DNA of 28,810 nt from an uncultured Candidatus Melainabacteria bacterium (GTDB lineage Bacteria > Cyanobacteriota > Vampirovibrionia > Gastranaerophilales > Gastranaerophilaceae), in assembly GCA_934777245.1 (NCBI GenBank), contig CAKVND010000029.1:1-28810 (forward strand), written 5' to 3'. Position numbers and translations under genes: made by a program. Within the stretch, counting starts at the first letter, position 1, and every line of letters starts with the position of its first letter. Below are positions 26,369 to 28,810 of the stretch, piece after piece. Under the pieces are notes generated by a model that searched no databases, was not told the origin of the DNA, and worked only from the letters and a program-made list of their open reading frames with translations.

Positions 26369-26409
26369 AAAAAGCTGGATTGTTTCGCTCCGCTCACAAT
26401 GACGGCACG
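26369..26409 (-). repeat. REP-like repeat, right arm around the GIY-YIG gene
   Basis: AAAAAGCTGGATT at the inner end and AATGACGGCACG at the outer end mirror 25988-26035. The middle (GTTTCGCTCCGCTCAC) differs and matches the GC-rich centre of the repeat at 27604-27638. Confidence 0.75.
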
Positions 26410-26437
26410 AATTATGCTAAAGAACCTCTCACCTTTC

Positions 26438-27448
26438 CTAACATATTCCTTCTCTCAATCTCACAATTGCTCCGCCCCAAGTCATGCCGGCGCCGAAACC
26501 ACAAAGAATAGCGGTTGAACCTAATTTAACTTTTCCTTGTTCTACGCTTTCTGCCATTGCAAGAGGAATTGAAGCAGCTGATGTGTTACCGTAATATTTA
26601 ATATTAGTAACAACTTTTTCTTCAGAATATCCCAATCTTTCTTGAACAGCATGGATAATTCTCAAATTTGCTTGGTGAGGTATTAGATAATCAATATCTT
26701 CAGCCTTCATGCCCGCATTTGTAATCATTTCTTCTACATATTGAGGCAAAACTCTTGCTACGAATTTGTAAACTTCTTTGCCATTCATTACAATACCTTG
26801 TTTTACTTCATCACAAGGTTCAACAAGCGGACAATTTTTACCGGCAAATGGTAATTCAATTAAAGAACCCAAAGAACCGTCAGCTTTAATATCAATACCA
26901 ATAATATCATCAACACCGTCTTCTGCTTGAGTTACAACCATAGCACCGGCACCATCACCAAACAAAATAGAAGTTGAACGGTCTTCCCAATTTAAAAGTC
27001 TTGAGTTATTATCTGTTGCAACGATTAAAATAGTTTTATACATTCCGCTTCCGATATAAGCTTTTGCCATGCTTAATGCATAAATTAAACCTGAACAAGC
27101 CGCTGTGATATCAAATGAAGGGATATGATTAGGAATTTCTAATCTTGCTTGAACTTGACAAGCTAGCGCAGGATATAATTGAGGCGGTGCAGAAGTTGCT
27201 GCTATAATCATGTCAATTTCATCTACGTTAATGCCTGACTTTGCTATAGCTCTTTTTGATGCTTCAACACCTAAATCTACTGCATCTTCATTGCCGGAAA
27301 CAAGACGTCTTTCTTTAATCCCTGTTCTTGTATAAATCCATTCGTCTGATGTTTCGTATAATTTTGTCAAATCATCATTTGTAATAATTGTTTCAGGTAC
27401 GCTGTAACCAACGCCTGCAATCCTTAAAGGAATTGTGTTATTTCCCAT
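26438..27448 (-). CDS. fabH: 3-oxoacyl-[acyl-carrier-protein] synthase III
   Basis: 336 residues. The catalytic triad is C118 (DITAACSGL), H258 (LIPHQANLRI) and N288 (YYGNTSA). TRTGIKERR at 40-48 is the usual substrate-entry motif. It condenses acetyl-CoA (or a branched acyl-CoA) with malonyl-ACP to start fatty-acid synthesis. GAGGAG lies seven bases before the ATG. It follows plsX on the same strand across a 327-base repeat-filled gap. Confidence 0.96.
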   Translation of the reverse strand: MGNNTIPLRIAGVGYSVPETIITNDDLTKLYETSDEWIYTRTGIKERRLVSGNEDAVDLGVEASKRAIAKSGINVDEIDMIIAATSAPPQLYPALACQVQARLEIPNHIPSFDITAACSGLIYALSMAKAYIGSGMYKTILIVATDNNSRLLNWEDRSTSILFGDGAGAMVVTQAEDGVDDIIGIDIKADGSLGSLIELPFAGKNCPLVEPCDEVKQGIVMNGKEVYKFVARVLPQYVEEMITNAGMKAEDIDYLIPHQANLRIIHAVQERLGYSEEKVVTNIKYYGNTSAASIPLAMAESVEQGKVKLGSTAILCGFGAGMTWGGAIVRLREGIC

Positions 27449-27476
27449 TTATGTACTCCTCTTTTGTTTAGTCTAT

Positions 27477-27546
27477 TCCCCTCTACTTGGGAGAGGGAGC
27501 AGTCGTTGGCGAGCTGTGCGAGCCTTACGAATGCGGGTGAGGGTTT
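27477..27546. repeat. GC-rich intergenic repeat (CCCTCTACTTGGGAGAGGG type)
   Basis: It starts with a hairpin, CCCTCT against GGGAGAGGG, and ends GCGGGTGAGGGTTTT. It is far more GC-rich than its surroundings and resembles dispersed non-coding repeats seen in many bacterial genomes. An apparent plus-strand ORF across it is very Arg-rich and not credible. Confidence 0.6.
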
Positions 27547-27563
27547 TATCCTCTTTAATTTTT

Positions 27564-27593
27564 GTTGGGCATTCTTTCCCAACCTACATTTTT
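27564..27593. repeat. GTTGGGC...CCCAACCTACATTTTT hairpin repeat
   Basis: Third copy of the family at 13933 and 24914; the loop is ATTCTTT. Confidence 0.65.
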
Positions 27594-27603
27594 CTTAATT
27601 TTG

Positions 27604-27697
27604 TGGATTGCTTCGTCGCTCACGCTCCTCGCAATGACTTGGCGTTCTACCTTAAGCGTACTGTCATTGCGAGCCTCATAAGAGGTGTGGCAATCCA
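27604..27697. repeat. Inverted pair of REP-like repeats
   Basis: TGGATTGC...GCAATGAC (27604-27638) and GTCATTGC...GCAATCCA (27663-27697) are 35 bases each, in opposite orientation and 24 bases apart. The same ends occur around the GIY-YIG gene. Confidence 0.75.
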
Positions 27698-27717
27698 TTT
27701 GTTATTAATCACGGAAA

Positions 27718-27747
27718 AATTTTGGGTAACATTTCTTGCCCAAAATT
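27718..27747 (-). terminator. Hairpin after plsX, possible terminator
   Basis: AATTTTGGG (27718-27726) and CCCAAAATT (27739-27747) form a 9 bp stem. Leftwards the stem is followed by a few T. It lies 28 bases after the plsX stop and may reduce read-through into fabH. Confidence 0.45.
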
Positions 27748-27775
27748 CTTCACATTTTATTAAACTTAATTTAAT

Positions 27776-28810
27776 CTATCCTTCAATTTTCTCAGCAATC
27801 TTTCTGTTAACACCTGTTTCAACAGCCTCTTTTGCCACTCTTACAGCATTCTTAATTGCATAAGCTTTACTTCTGCCGTGAGAAATTACTGTAATACCTT
27901 TAACGCCTAAAAGTAAGCAGCCACCAAATTCTTCGTAGTTAATTTTTTCATAAATTCTTTTCATGAAAGGTTTTGCTAACATACCAATTAACATACCCAA
28001 GAAATCAGATTTAAACTCACTCTTAATCATTTTGAATAATAATGAAGATGTGCCTTCTGTAACCTTCAATACTACGTTACCAACGAAACCGTCGCAAACA
28101 ACTACATCGCATAAGTTCAAGAATAACTCTCTACCTTCAATGTTACCCATGAAGTTGAATTTTTCTTTTTCTTCTTCTAATAAGTTGTAAGTGTTTTGAG
28201 CAAGCTCATTACCTTTTCCGGCTTCTTCACCAATATTTAAAACCCCAACTCTAGGATTTTCGATACCTAAAACATTTTTAGAAAAAGTCATGCCCATAAT
28301 AGCAAACTGTTTAAGCATTTGAGGTGTGCAATTGCTGTTTGCACCACCGTCGATAATGACGATTGGTTTTTTCATTGTAGGAAGTGTTACAGCAATCGCA
28401 GGTCTATCAATTCCTGGGATTCTGCCCAAACCGAATAAACTTGAAGCCATTGCGGCACCTGTTGAACCTGCTGCAACCAATGCATCAGAACTTCCTGTTG
28501 CTACAGAACTTACCGTTAAAACAATTGAAGAATTCTTTTTCTTACGAATAGCTTGTCCTGGAGCTTCACCCATTTCAATAATTTCAGATGCGTGAGTAAC
28601 CTTGATATCAAGCGATTTAACATCCACTCGAACTCTTCTTTTTCTTCCGGCTTTACCGCAATCAGAAAGAAAACCTTCTTGTTGAATTACTTCAAGGCAA
28701 TGCTCGATTCTATCTTGCTTACCTACTAACTCTAAAGCTACACCGTATTCAGCGGCTGCCCATACTGCACCTGCAACAATTTCAAAAGGAGCGTGATCTC
28801 CACCCATTGC
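27776..28810 (-). CDS. plsX: Phosphate acyltransferase PlsX, 5' end cut by window edge
   Basis: The frame is open to the right edge (AMGGDHAPFEIVAGA); the usual start lies a few codons further, so ATG 28807 is the internal Met of the DAMGGDHAP motif. Other family signatures are ASEIIEMGEAPGQAIRKKKNSS (in part), ALVAAGSTGAAMA, IIDGGANSNC, GVLNIGEEAGKGNEL and VVCDGFVGNVVLK. It makes acyl-phosphate from acyl-ACP for PlsY and phospholipid synthesis. It is first of the plsX-fabH-fabD-fabG series visible here. Confidence 0.95.
   Translation of the reverse strand, partial: AMGGDHAPFEIVAGAVWAAAEYGVALELVGKQDRIEHCLEVIQQEGFLSDCGKAGRKRRVRVDVKSLDIKVTHASEIIEMGEAPGQAIRKKKNSSIVLTVSSVATGSSDALVAAGSTGAAMASSLFGLGRIPGIDRPAIAVTLPTMKKPIVIIDGGANSNCTPQMLKQFAIMGMTFSKNVLGIENPRVGVLNIGEEAGKGNELAQNTYNLLEEEKEKFNFMGNIEGRELFLNLCDVVVCDGFVGNVVLKVTEGTSSLLFKMIKSEFKSDFLGMLIGMLAKPFMKRIYEKINYEEFGGCLLLGVKGITVISHGRSKAYAIKNAVRVAKEAVETGVNRKIAEKIEG

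Noticed and set aside
27435..27863. 142-codon plus-strand ORF
   Set aside because: It crosses GC-rich and REP-like repeats and the 3' end of plsX; composition is repeat-driven.

Overview
This AT-rich window looks like the chromosome of an uncultured, probably gut-associated bacterium. Shine-Dalgarno sites of the AAGGAG type, FeoA fused to FeoB, and several orphan proteins suggest a Gastranaerophilales (Melainabacteria)-like lineage. That assignment is inferred from overall style; no marker gene in the window proves it.

Left end (1-2183). A Mu-type transposase runs off the window edge on the minus strand. Upstream of it lie an HU gene and an array of four ~20 bp repeats that look like transposase-binding end sites. 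I read this as one end of a Mu-like element that carries its own HU. The array is followed by a strong terminator (2142-2172), which is the old terminator of the initiator tRNA gene.

Integrated element (2184-11274, ~9.1 kb). It sits in the 3' end of tRNA-fMet and is bounded by a 13 bp direct repeat. It encodes a large serine recombinase at its right end, a small serine resolvase, an XRE regulator, a possible replication protein next to iteron-like repeats, a four-gene operon of zinc-ribbon/membrane and secreted proteins, and several small unknown genes. The main observation is that the att core lies inside the recombinase reading frame. In the integrated state the gene ends inside the antisense of tRNA-fMet (587 codons). 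The in-frame continuation, an 88-residue winged-helix-like segment, is stranded at the far left end (to 2452). Excision should rejoin them into a ~662-residue enzyme. The element also supplies a replacement terminator for tRNA-fMet, encoded antisense within the recombinase gene.

Core region (11262-28810). tRNA-fMet is preceded by an odd folded segment between 18 bp direct repeats. Then come a secreted repeat protein, isocitrate dehydrogenase and adenylate kinase (adk-icd-orf, minus strand); a lineage-specific membrane protein behind a 38 bp perfect palindrome; a CoA-disulfide-reductase-like flavoprotein; ychF; feoAB fusion; a uvrC lacking its C-terminal HhH domain; two small proteins (SprA-like HExxH and EF-hand-like); and the fatty-acid cluster plsX-fabH-fabD-fabG on the minus strand. 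The fab cluster is interrupted by REP-like palindromes. One inverted pair of these encloses a GIY-YIG nuclease gene, forming a compact candidate mobile unit.
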